64,000 nt of DNA, taken from NCBI GenBank assembly GCA_024195265.1, contig JAJLRJ010000004.1:5795159-5859158 (forward strand), written 5' to 3'. The translations under genes and the position numbers were made by a program. The notes beneath the pieces are model-generated. The model saw only the letters and a list, made by a program, of their open reading frames with translations. It was not told where the DNA came from and ran no database searches. Shown one piece after another: positions 43,169-55,800 of the stretch. The number at the start of each line of letters is the position of its first letter. The stretch's first letter is position 1. This stretch comes from Dendrophyllia cribrosa. Its lineage: Eukaryota; Cnidaria; Anthozoa; Scleractinia; Dendrophylliidae.

Positions 43169-45140
43169 AATAATAGTTCCGCTTCTATCAAGACATAACC
43201 GTGATAACATGCCATGCCAAACTTATGCTCGGAAACAGAACATCAAAACTTGTGTTGTTTGTTGTGTCCAGCACGGCCAGTATCCATAACGTAAATCGAA
43301 AACTGCCTTGCATTTGTTGATATTTATAAGAAACATTTTTTACGTACCAGGACAGTGAGAAAGAAATATGTCAAACTTTAAGAACGCGTTAGGGAAGTAC
43401 CAACAATGCGATCGATCTTTGTTCTCTTACCGTGAAAATGAGGTGTCGTGTCTTTCCTCTTACTATAACAAAGCGTTAATACTATATAATTATAATTAAG
43501 CAGAATTAAGAAACGTTTTGACAGTTTGTTTTGAGTAAATAGGCTTATTATTGTTCTGAGTTTGGCCGTTGTTACGTCTCTTGGCGGTTCTGTTGTTCTG
43601 CTCCTGAGCAGGGAATTTGAAGCATGCATTTTATATGCGGATTCAAAGTCAGCTGAGCCCTAAAAACTTCTCTAAAAAGGTAATAATAATAGTTATGGCA
43701 ATTATAAATATTTAATTATAAAGTATAAGTAATTTTAGGTAATTATAAAATTAGGCATGCTTCAAATCTTATGCTCAGGAGCAGGACATTAGAACTAGCA
43801 AACACTATAAATAAGAGAAAGACTTGAGTTGAGGTACATTACATGTACATGTACTTTGCTTGTGCATTTGGTTCCCGCAAACATCCCAGGATCGATCATC
43901 AAGTTACAAGTTAATCCGAGGTAAGTGAATGAATTGATCGAAGCTCAAACATTAGATACTCATTTTATTTGATCGTACCTTATCGAAGAAAAGTATCAAA
44001 ACTTTGGAACGCATTTAAAACTCGTCTCAGTGCATAGGAAATTATGTTTTTTTAGAGCGCAAATATATCAATTCTATGAAAGATCAGGCTCTTTTATCTC
44101 AAACGTCTGTCTTGTTAGAGCGGCGACTATTTTGTAGAACAATGAAAAACCAATCCAGAGAAATATTCAGATAAAAAAACACAATCGATAGCTCCAAAAA
44201 GGCTTCAAACTACGCGAACATTTTGTTGTGAAAAGTTAACTCACTTCGCGCGAACAATGCACATATTTGGTTGTTGTAAAGATACAGGTCACATAGAACT
44301 GTCCCAATGCAGCAGTGGTGTCGAGGGCAATAGCGTAGGGTGCGGTTCTTCCAACAACAAGCTTTATTTGCATGACTATAAACCGATTACAGTATTGCAA
44401 AAGCGTAAGATTATATAGAAAGTTAACAAATAAAACTTACAAACAAACAAAATAATACTCCCAGGTCAAAGCGCTTTCAAAAGAACGAACCGTGAAATGT
44501 TAAAAAGTAAACCCTTTCTTACAATTTATACACGACTGGTTCTTAAAAGTGTTCAATTTTGCATGTGTGTATATTTAAGTTTGACTGCTCACCTAGGAAC
44601 TTGCAAGTTACTTCAATGGAACAACTTTCCATCAAGTCTGAAATGTTTTTGTATCTACTTACAAGTAAACGACCGAAGAACGTCTGTTGTGGTACACTAT
44701 TATTGTTAATTAAAAGTGTTCGTAAGCTAGAGCTGATAAACTCGGGTTTTTTTTTTTTTTCAAAAATCCATATGAACTTTTCTATTCTCAAACCGTGTTT
44801 TTCGATTTTGCTTTCGGACAACGGCGAGCCTAATATAACACATATAGCTGTGGTCATGAAGCACCAAAATTGAGATTGAACATTGAACGTGTTGAGCGGT
44901 TTTTTACCCGGGTGAAGTTTTTTTACGTGCACCAAGGTTTTCAAAAGGGCAAATTTTCCATGTCAATGATATTTCCGCGTGTGCATTTAACAACAGAATA
45001 ATTCATATCACACAAAACTAAATTTTTCAAATCACGCACACCTTCATTAAGTTATAAAACGTCAAACAACCAATCAACTCTTAATGGATCAATTATTATC
45101 GCCTGGCTGTTCGCCAGAGCATAGAAAGAGCATGTGTGCA
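43169..45140. other. No gene seen
   Basis: Diverged pieces of the ~170-bp unit from the 37.5-42.5 kb element occur at 43175-43270 and as an inverted pair at about 43585-43635 and 43755-43800. The remainder, up to the start of the second duplication unit, shows no convincing exons. Confidence 0.5.
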
Positions 45141-45440
45141 TTTAATAACTTTCATAATTCAAACCTTAATTACTATACATCGAACAATTTGATAGTATAA
45201 CCCCAAAAGTAATTAGAACATGCGAGCCATGTCCTAACTTTATAATTGAGGAAGTGTTTTTACTATAAAAAGTGAGCCAATGCGCAAACCGTTTGTGTGT
45301 CTGAAAAACGTCAGCCAGATAATCAACCCCTTGAGGAATTTTCGTAAGAAAACGAAAAATCCTTGTTTGGATTCGCGAATCCGGATTCGGATTTTCCCAA
45401 AAATAAGCGGCGTAAAGCTTTGAAGCGTTTTTATCATTCG

Positions 45441-45448
45441 TATAAATA
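45441..45448 (+). promoter_or_regulatory. Candidate TATA box, copy 2
   Basis: TATAAATA conserved at the same place relative to the leader exon as in copy 1. Confidence 0.25.
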
Positions 45449-45883
45449 TAATCAACGTTAACCCTTTCTTGCCTTAAACCATGAGTTGTAGTAACTAAAT
45501 CAGTTTGTCACTGAGCAGTACTTTCATGTGGCTGCTGTTTCACCATTCTATACAAGGTAGGCCAAAACTTTTGATTCTGTAGATAAAATCCTAAAATATC
45601 ACCGTGAAAGTTCTTCAGCAGCACTGCCTGATGGTATTGTTTGATATTCAGTGGTTTGCAAAATTCGATTTGGGATTTTGTCTAGCATATTGGTTCCGTC
45701 AACTGTCTTACATTCCTGATTATTTCATGACGCTGATAACCGGTTTAACAGGTTTCAGTAGCCGTCCCAGACTTTCATCTCGCAATAACACTTTGATTTG
45801 CATCTTGAGAAATAGAAACAAGTAAATTAAAACTGTATATTCACACGTCTTCATCCCTTTTTCAGGTCTAGCCTGTTATAAAA

Positions 45884-45950
45884 ATGAAAGGTAGCATGCT
45901 TTTTTCACTGGGCTTGATGATGTTGTTATTAGCCCTATCTTGCGATGCAG
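45884..45950 (+). CDS. Tyrosinase copy 2, exon 1 (signal peptide)
   Basis: Same leader peptide as copy 1; one synonymous change. A TAGC insertion lies just upstream of the ATG, after the upstream acceptor. Confidence 0.85.
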
Positions 45951-46499
45951 GTACAGTGACTTTTTTAATTATAATTCTTTATTAGAAAAATAACAGAAAA
46001 ATAAATATCAATTTCAAACATGTAAATGCTCACTTTCATTAAAGGTGGCTCCATATGGTTTTCTAACCGCTCGAGATCCGGGTGCGAAAATGGCGCGAGC
46101 ATTAATGCCAACAAGCCAAAATCAACTGGCGGCTCAATGCGAGCTTGCGAGGTGACAAAAAAATTGAGGAAAAATTGTATGATACACATATGTTGAATAA
46201 AATCGAATCTGGGTGATATATAATGACTATCGTAAAAGTCAGAGTCCAAAGTTCACGCGTATGCTAAAAACTCGATTCCTTGGCAAATTTCCATTCTATG
46301 ATGTCATTGTTGATGAGAAAACCCAGAAAACTTAAGATTCAGAGATTTCTCGCGTTTCCTTAGTTGAAATTCCGTAACATTTGGCAGAAAGATCAAACCT
46401 TTTAATTCCTCTTTTGTGCCAATTAATCAGGAAAATTTATCAGACCAATTTTTAGTTTTAGCCAGAAAACGTACATTTGCAAAAAAAAAACAAGAGAGG

Positions 46500-46595
<96 letters not shown>

Positions 46596-49500
46596 GAGAG
46601 CCAGAGGAAAGGGCACTTTTGTAACCAATTAAGGGCACTTTAGTAACTTCAAAGGGCACTTTAGTAACTAGGATAGGGAACTTTTGCAACATAGGGCACT
46701 TTGGTACCACTGGTAGGGCACTTTCGTCACGTTGGATAGGGCACTTTAGTAACAAATAGGGCACTTTGGTACCGAAACCAGGCACTTTAGTAACGAAACC
46801 GGGCACTTTTTGTAACAAACAACAGACACTTTTGTAACGATATATGCGGCATTGGTAACAGTCCGGGTAACTACCTTTGTACATGAAATGAGTTTTAAAC
46901 ATGCCATTTGGTCAATGACTTTGCCAGGAACACCTGAAACTCAGTGAACAACAGTGGTAGACTGGTAGAGGCTTAACATTTGTGCAATTGATGTCGCATG
47001 TTTTCAGAACGAGTGTTTTCAAGGATGAGACATTATGGCTGTTTACCGTTTATCAAAATACTCTGAAAATTATGGTCGGGTCACGGTAAATGGACACCCT
47101 GCGGGGTAAGGGAGAGTAATGTTTATTGCTGCGAGCCCTTAGGCGAGCAGCACACTAATCGTGACAGGCTCCCTGTGTTTCATTTGACCGAGTGAGACCT
47201 GGGCGCTATATATACGGCGCAACAGATCGTTTTGAGTTTTTCGTGGACGATTTCGTGGACGATGATTTTGAGTGAGGATGCAGTATGTATTATCAGCGGC
47301 AGTAGTTGTAGAATTGTGCGTGGTCAAGCTAGGCCTGAACATGTACAACTGTATTAGTAACTGTAAAATCAACTGTATTAGCGCGCGCTAAAATAAGGAA
47401 TTAATCTCGCGATCATTTTGAGAGAAAACGATGATTGGTTTTGAACAACTGTATTAGCAACTGTAAAAACAACTGTATTTATTTAACTGTATTTAACTGT
47501 ATTGTGAATATTATTCTTTGACGTATTTGCCCATACGTTTTAACAATAGTATAATTTACTAAAAACCAAGGTGTTTAAGTTGGTCGAAAGGGTCTTATTA
47601 TCAAATGCGTGTTTTACGCGATTAATTTGTCCTAGGCGAGACATACATGTAGAAACGGTGTTAATTACGTGTTCGTCGTACGACAGATTTGGATCCAATG
47701 TCACACCTAGGTCCTTGGCCGTGAGAGCATGCGCTAAATAGTTTGTACATACTTCTCGCGTGTACTGATATAAGAAACGCATGCGCATGCGGTAAATTGT
47801 TTGAGCATATTTGCTGTTTTTTTTTTTTAAGGGCGAATTTAATATAATACAATTCCACTGTTTTTGTTAAGTCGCTTAAGTTTTAAAATTGCTGAGCGTA
47901 AAAAATTCACTCGTGAAAACAGCTAAATCGCTTGTTGATACTGTCGCGCGTGAATAAAATTTGCCCATATATTGATGAACACATTGGACGCAACATGATA
48001 CATATATCTTTATTTAACAGAAACGTCAACGGCAAGTCTTTTCCCCAGGGAGGTAACATTAAACATTTGGTGGCCGTAGAGGAAAAGTTCATCATTATTT
48101 GGCTACAGCTACATTGTTTTGATTTACTTTTATTCAATGCAATTTTCGCTATTAAATAAAAGACATGTGGAGCGTATTTCTAAGCGGGAGTGGGGAAGGC
48201 TAAATTTAAAATCAAAGTGAGACTCAACGAAAGAGGTAAAGGGCCATGCTTCTCCGTAAAAATGTGAAAAATACGTTCTTGGGAAATGGCAGAAATGCGT
48301 TTAAAACATCCCTTTACTTAGCTATTTTTTTTGCTGCACAAAAAACTGGGGTCCCCCTCTGCGCCGTTCCTGTAATGGAATAGATATCGAGAGAAAAAAT
48401 AGTGCTTGTATGGGATCGCAAGCCATTTAATTGCTTAAAAGTTTACAAAGGAATTATGGCCCGAATATATTAGCAAAAGGAATTTACCAACATTATTTAA
48501 GGAAAGTGACTGTCTTTCTTTGATTATTGTGACATTGGGTGAGGCAGTTTGAACAAAATAATTCTATTAAAGAATTGACCATCAGAATCCAAAAGACGTA
48601 GAATATTTTTTTTTCGAAGGTAGTAAGGCCTCTTATACGAAGAAAATAAGCCGAGGCTTATGCAAACCGCGAACTTGCCGTATAAATGGTGCATTTTTCG
48701 CGTTTGGGACCGTGGCTAATGTTAGCCGTGGCTTTTTCAAGCCATGACGTTGGGGCTCATCTTTTTTAAGGCGCGACTTACGTAAGACATAACTTTTTCG
48801 TATAAACTGATGAGCTCTCGGCTTGTTCGCAGCTTATCCAAGCCGGGGAACAACAACTGCGCAAGCTTAAGTTTTGTTTTCAGCTTCCGTAACAGCTTGC
48901 ACGAGCTGGCAAGGACGCGTTTCGCAATCGCGGAGACCTGTGAGAAAAGCAAAGGATTAATCAAGCACTCCAAAAGGTGAAATTTCCCCCAAAAAAACGC
49001 GAAATCACTAACACGAACTCCACGTTTTGTTTAAGCCTCGCTTATACAAACGGTTAAGTTCGCGGCTTACATAAGCCATAGCCCATTTTCTTCGTATAGA
49101 TGGCCCTATTGTCATTTTATGGAAAAACGAGAAAAGCATGACGGTTGAGCAGCGGCTATTGTCATCAACTGATTAAAGACCCAGTATTGTCCATTATGCT
49201 TCACGCACCTCTAAACAAAAGAAGCCTCGCTCCTGTGCAAACCAAAACAACTACAAAGGCGCGTGGAGTATAATGGACAATACTGGGTGCTGCAGAGGCT
49301 ATTGTTGCTCCGAATTTACTCAGGTAAAACCGCGATTATTCAACGGGAACAGCAACTGGATTAACTTTCCACAGAAACCCGTCTTCAGGCAACTATGATC
49401 CTTACAAAACATTATAACATAACTTAAAAATCAGACGCATACGGGTTTTAGAAAACATGGAATCAACTTTTGCATGTCCTCTGAACTAAAACACTATTGT

Positions 49501-51894
49501 TTTGTTCAATTAAAGGCTCACGAGGACGGACGACAATATCTTCAAAAGGCTTAATTAACATAAAATGCGTCTTGATGTTAACTTAACAGAAACAACTATT
49601 ATTGGAGGAACTTCTCACAAATAATCGTTTTCAGGCAACGCAACATTTCACAAGAAATGATCACTGACTAAGAGAAAGCTAGGAACTAATTGAACAAATT
49701 TCTCTTAACATTAACTTAACAGAAACAGCAATTGAAGGTAGTTCTCGCAAATACCCGATGAAGATCATAACAAAACTTAATAAACTACATTAATAGAACT
49801 ATATTTCTGAAGTTCCTTGGATGATAACTGCTTTTTAATAATATTTTGAAAAAGTTGGAGGCTTTTTGCTTAGTAAGCCTTCTCACCTTAAAAGGTATCT
49901 CAACTGAAGAGTCATTTTATAACCCATTCTAAGGTGGCTGCACACAGTCTTTTCACTGATGAGGCTGACACAAATCGGTGTGCACACGCGCAAGAGTTTC
50001 AACAAAAACTAAGTTGAAGTAGTGAGAAGCCATGAAAGTGCTTCAAGCGAGGGTTTCATTGAGTCTCCCGAAGAAGTCAAATGCTCACATACTTCAGGTT
50101 TGAATTTCACAAAATTTTGAAGCAAATTTCTTAAAACAAGAAAGTATCTAGATTCTAACAAGTATGTTTGTGAAAATGTGGAAATTGAAAAACGGTGTTC
50201 AGCCACCTTAACGGTTTGTTTAGGTCTAAAGCCGCTTGCCTTACTTTGATGCCCTGTTCACACGCCTCTCATACTTTATGCGATTCACAACAGTGTTAAT
50301 GGGCACTTTCTTGAAACTCCTTTCCCCAGTCGTCGTTTTCGAGAGTTTCGTTAACATTTTGCTTTACAATCGGGAATGATTGCTTAATCATACCGCTGAA
50401 AAGAGTCCGTAAGCTTTCAAGGTCGGACGTCGAAAATGAACCTCTCGAAAATGAACTTGCCACAGTTGGTGGTACAATGTCACTTGAATTGTCGTTCTCA
50501 ACATTCCGTGGGTTAGCATTTCGTCAATTTCGTCAGCCACTCCCTTCTCATATATATGCATCTGAACAAAAGCCGATCTGGAAATTCGTCCGTGGACATA
50601 CCAAGACTAAACGATATTTTTAAAAATTCCCCTCAAAAATAATAATTTAAAAAACAACAAATAGAGAAAATGGCATGTGTGGCCATAGAAAAAGGATTCC
50701 GCGAGCAGTGTACGCAAAAGGCAATTATGATCGGTGTAGAACAATGAAGACTTACAGGTATGGTGCGTAATATTTTGTGTTGCTTATCCCCGTGCCTTCA
50801 CTGCCGTCTTCTTTGCCAATTCTTTGAAATGAAAGAACCGTCAGTCCATCGTATCCCTGTTGTTTTAATAAATTCATGTCTATCGGTCCTTGCTTGACAA
50901 AAGTGTGGCCAATCTGACGACAATATGAAGGCTCACTATTGATACGCTCCTTTTGGATACGTTTCCCGCATGTACTGACATGTAGACTGACACCACACAA
51001 GCATTTTTTATTTGTTCTCACATTTAAAACTATTCCCATTATGTCCTTTATGGTCATTCACCGATGCAATGAGTCACATTCTACTGTGGAACCAATATAC
51101 CCGTATACCCGATAACGCAAAATGCGGCAAGGAAGTAAAAAAACACCTTTACGCAGTGCTAGTTCTCTTGCATTTTATAGGAAAGACCTGGACATTTAGT
51201 CACTTATTTCTACTGTAGTAGTGTTTAGATTTATTGCATTGTTGTTTCTTATCTCTAAAGAAATTATGCCGAAATCCCTTGTTAGAACTTCTAGCAAAAC
51301 GGGAACTTTCGTAACGAGGCCATTTTTGAGACATCGGTAACTTTAAAAACTCACCAAAAAATAAGGGAACATCCAATTCACTTCGCTTTTCTTTTGTTAG
51401 ATTACCAATAGACTTGTTAAAACTCCCTGAAATTTGTGTGGCTGGTGACTGGTTCAAAGAGACACAATCGCCTTACCAAACTCGCGATGCAAAAAATGAG
51501 CTTTTTCCGAATAGCGAAACCTTTCATCGACATGAAAAGTCAAACACATACACGGCAGATTTTTGTTGGCCGTGATATCTCCAATTTAAAGTGCTGTGGT
51601 TATCGAGAGAATGGTATGGCACATAAATGGTAAGCCAATAGCCACAGTTTGCCACGAAAAGTAGCTTAAAAGCTTTTAACTAAGTGCTTACCACGACATA
51701 GGGCCCTTTTGTAACCTCTCGGCCACTAATCATTACCTAAAACAGTCATATTTAACTGTAATTGAATGACAATTTGCATGCAGTGGGTTCACGTACTTGT
51801 GCTTTCTAGCAAGTAAAATCAGATTTTACCACGCAAAATTGTCGAAGCTATTACGATAAGAGAGAGATGTTACTAAAGTGCCTGACTTTTCCTC

Positions 51895-51962
<68 letters not shown>

Positions 51963-52787
51963 AAACTGCCATTGTAACCTTTATATGTTTCGCCTTTAAT
52001 GGATTCCATAGGACGGATTGAAATATTTAACAAAACAAAGTTTGCATCAAGGTTGCAGGTTACCCAAAAGTTAAATTCTATAATGATCTTAAATAGTAAA
52101 AGTTACTACAAAGAGGTTAAAATTGTTCCATTTAAACGTTATTTTAAGATGAAAATTTGAAATTTCAATAAACATCCCAGTTGCAATGGAAACGCCACCT
52201 GTCATACTGTCATACATATTGTCACACAAATCTTCAAAGTGAAAGTCAGGGCTGGCACTCCCCCCCTCCCCTCCCCCTCTCCCCTCCTCCCCCCCCCCCC
52301 CCCCCCCCCCTCTCCCGCCTCCCCCTGTTATGAATAGGGTTAAATTGTAAGATCTCAACAATTGACTACACAAGTGAACGAAGAATGAAGGATTCTACTC
52401 ACGGTTTACACGTATGTATTTCTTAAACAGCTTCAAAGGAAAAGCGCTTTTTTGGCGAGCCACCAGGAGGACCACCATTTGGCCCACCAGAAGGAGGACC
52501 ACCATTTGGCCCACCAGAAGGAGGACCACCATTTGGCCCACCAGAAGGAGGAGCACTATTTGGTAACTAAATATTTACTTTTGCACCAAGAGAATAAAAG
52601 GTTATAGTTCTTGACACAGTAGACAATGTATAGTTTACAGGTCAAATTTGATTTCAGGTTAATTTTGATTTTCTCTTCTTTGATATTCATTATCACATAT
52701 AAACATAGAAAAGAACAATGGAAAATCAAAAGTAATCTGAAATAAAATTTGACCTGTAATATATATATCTATATATATCTATATATA

Positions 52788-52826
<39 letters not shown>

Positions 52827-55800
52827 CTGGATTTGTTAAAACATGTCTATAGAAATTGCTCTGAGATTCCTTTGTCGACTCTTGTTTACTGTCTGGTTGT
52901 TTCTATTATCATTATTTTTTTTACTACATATCCTCTTAAAAGCTGTAGTAGACTGTCCGGTCATGAGTTTATAAACTGGCTTAAACCCAGCAACCCCCTC
53001 CGCTTCCCCTCCAAGTGCAAAGATTGTCGTTACTTCCCATTATTCTCTGCTATGACAGAATCAAACGTTTCGAAATAGCGCGCGCGCTACGCTGGAAATC
53101 AGTTTCTTTCTTGGTCGGTTATTTTCAGTAGATTTCCTTTTGGCTGCCTTGAACAAAGTTTTCCCGAAGACATCATTAGCGACCTTCAGATTGGACTACG
53201 AGTACGAGATTAAGTACGAGTACGAGTTTTCAAACCAAATTCGTGTGCCTCATATACTTAATTATCACACCAATCTTATCCCTAACGTTTATTTATGTGT
53301 TAGTCAGCAACAGGAAGGAGTTACAGTTCGGTGGATACAATTATCTCGAAATTCCAAAGTCGTACTCGTACTCGATTTCGTCCTCGTAGTCAAATCTGAA
53401 GGTCCCTATTAAGTCCCGTGGAGGAAAGAAAGCCGGCGATTGGCACAGTCTGTCCTCGTCTAATATCTTACTGTATTTCGTCTCTTTTCAGGCTACACGG
53501 GTGACACTTTTGATATGATATTGTGCGCTTTGTTAGTTCTTGGCGGTAACAATTCTTTGGCCTCAAAAAGTAGCCTCTACTGGTGATATCTATTAAACGG
53601 CAGCCGAATTGTTGGTGAATTTTGACCAGGCCAAAGACTTTTTTTTTTTTTTTTAGTAAAAATTTGTGGCAAGAGGCTCATGTTCCCCTGTTAAAAGCGA
53701 GTCTACATCCGGGAACTCGAATAAAATTACTGTGAAGACAAATGTTTGTTTGCCAAAGGCGTGAGTTTTTTCGAGTTATTTCGATGATATTTTGCTTGTG
53801 AGAAACGTGGAAAGGCTATGGGTAGTTTCCCGGACGTTTTTTACTGCCGCAAAAGAATTTTATTGTGTGATTTCCGGCTTGCTCAAGTTGGTGTTGACAA
53901 ATGGTTGCTTATCAGTTTACAGGTATGTCGATCAAGCTGCTTAGTATATTCTGTGCAAGGCATAAAACAGCTTCTTCTGTGTTTAGTTAAAGCAATAGTG
54001 CCTTAGATAACCCATTCTGGTTTCAAGGAAGGCGAATTTTAGATCTATCTTCGGCGAACGGTTTGCTATGGACCGTATCGTTTGACATGCTAAAAGGTCA
54101 TTATTTGTCACTTTTGCCGAGAGCAACTTGTCGTGAGTTCCTAGCAATTAAGATGTCATTTTAAGCCATAACTAGATACTTTTAAATGGTTTTCATTCGC
54201 CTCTAAGGGTCAAATTGTTAAAACGCACTTGAAATTTCTAGAACCATGTTTTAACAAATCCAGTTAGATATATATATATTATATATACCATAATATATAT
54301 AGATAGGCTTAGCCTAATAGCCGAGCTCCCTGAATTCTCATATTCAAGAACGCTTTTTTTTTCAGCTATATTACTGTATTATAGTGGACAATATAGAACA
54401 GAAAGCTGATGATAAGCTAAACTAAGGTGAAAAGGTCGGAAGCACAAGAATTAAGCTTAAAGATGTTAGCTCTAAGCACTGCTTTGATGATCTATTAGCT
54501 TGTCCTAAGACTAAATTGGGTTTAAAAATACGCTGTGGCTATATGGCCGGTCACCGGTCAAGGTGTTGAAAACACTAAATGGCCGGCAGTTCTATATTCT
54601 CAGTAAATTTCACAAAATCGAAAAATTCCAGTTAATCCAAACTACCATATGTCGATTTAGAAAAGTCAAGCGATCCTGAAATGCTTTATAGATCTCAAGT
54701 CTAGTGTTTGGTTTACGCTGGGCTCAGAAGACGAAACCATGTTTTGTGACACAGAACTTTTTTTAGCTCGACTGTCGGTCAAGGTTTTCAAAACACTAAA
54801 AATGGCCGCAGTTCTATATTCTCAGTAAATTTCACAAAATCGAAAAATTCCAGCTAATCTAAACTGTCATATGTCGATTTAGAAAAGTCAAGCGATCCTG
54901 AAATGCTTTATAGATCTCAAGTCTAGTGTATGACGTCAAACGTCGCCTGTCACGCCATGCTTTGGACAGAAAATAGTAACGAACATCCAAAGACTCGCGA
55001 CCAACAAAAATATGATATAAAAATCGCACAAAACCGGCTGGTTTGATCAGGATCACGACATATGATAGTTCAGAATGGCTTGACTTGCGCATGCAGAGTT
55101 ACGCAGCCACAAATTATGCGGTCTTAACCACTGATTGAGAAATGCCAAACTGGTCTTGAGTAGCAAACTGCGAAAAACTGCAGGGAAAAAATATTTTGCA
55201 AACCGTTTTCTCTGCTAAACACGACAAAAGCGTTTACCGTAGCTGACGCGATATCGGTTGTGTAGCCGCGGGAAGCATGCGAAACACAAAGCCTCGTTTG
55301 GTTTAAAAATTTCTAAAATCCCGGATGTTGCGCGACTTCGTTGTACGCGCCCGCGAAACATTCCGCTAGCCATGACCATGAAAAATGACGGGCATGGTTC
55401 TATGAGTATGGAGCTCCGCTATAATATATCGTTGTTTTTTTCTACTGTTGCAAAAAACTAAATAAATGAATAAAAAAAACATTTCAGTCTTCAGACAGTG
55501 TTTCTTGTCTAAAAGAAAGGATTAGTTAGCAAAGTTAAAACAAATGACTGAAATGTGATCCCCGCTTTCGATCAGTGCACAACACCTATACTTACTCCAC
55601 CCTACCTTCAGCAATTAAATTCCAACTATAATAACGCATTTTTCACAATTGTCAACACTACCAACGCGACAGAAAGGTAAAAAATACACAGTTATGGCAA
55701 TTTTCGACTCAAAAATCCGATTAACTATCTTTATTGTTTTAAATATTTTTTCACCGACGCCTGATTGTGTATAAACTCTTAGCATCGCGCGAGCTTGCTT

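Larger units (their letters stand above)
46601..51897. mobile_element. 5.3-kb hAT-like element with subterminal GGGCACTTT repeats
   Basis: Inserted in the GA microsatellite of intron 1; absent from copy 1. Ends CCAGAGGAAA...GGCACTTT and inverse, like the CAGAGG starts of hAT elements. The left 260 bp hold about twelve copies of GGGCACTTTNGTAAC; the right end has at least three related copies. The flanks are GA on both sides, so an 8-bp duplication cannot be proven. The interior is decayed and holds a LINE fragment, several MITEs and a possible exon. No hAT transposase motif is recognised. Confidence 0.7.

Noticed and set aside
46602..46902. 159-residue minus-strand frame with repeated TKVP motifs.
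   Set aside because: It is the translation of the GGGCACTTTNGTAAC array and the GA microsatellite, not a protein.
53492..53545. A 54-nt phase-neutral cassette exon candidate in intron 2 of copy 2 (GYTGDTFDM...), with CTCTTTTCAG acceptor and GTAAC donor.
   Set aside because: It lies inside the TA-flanked TIR element, copy 1 (2724-2773) is 4 nt shorter and out of phase, and the acceptor tract is missing there. Probably coincidence; spliced reads would change this.
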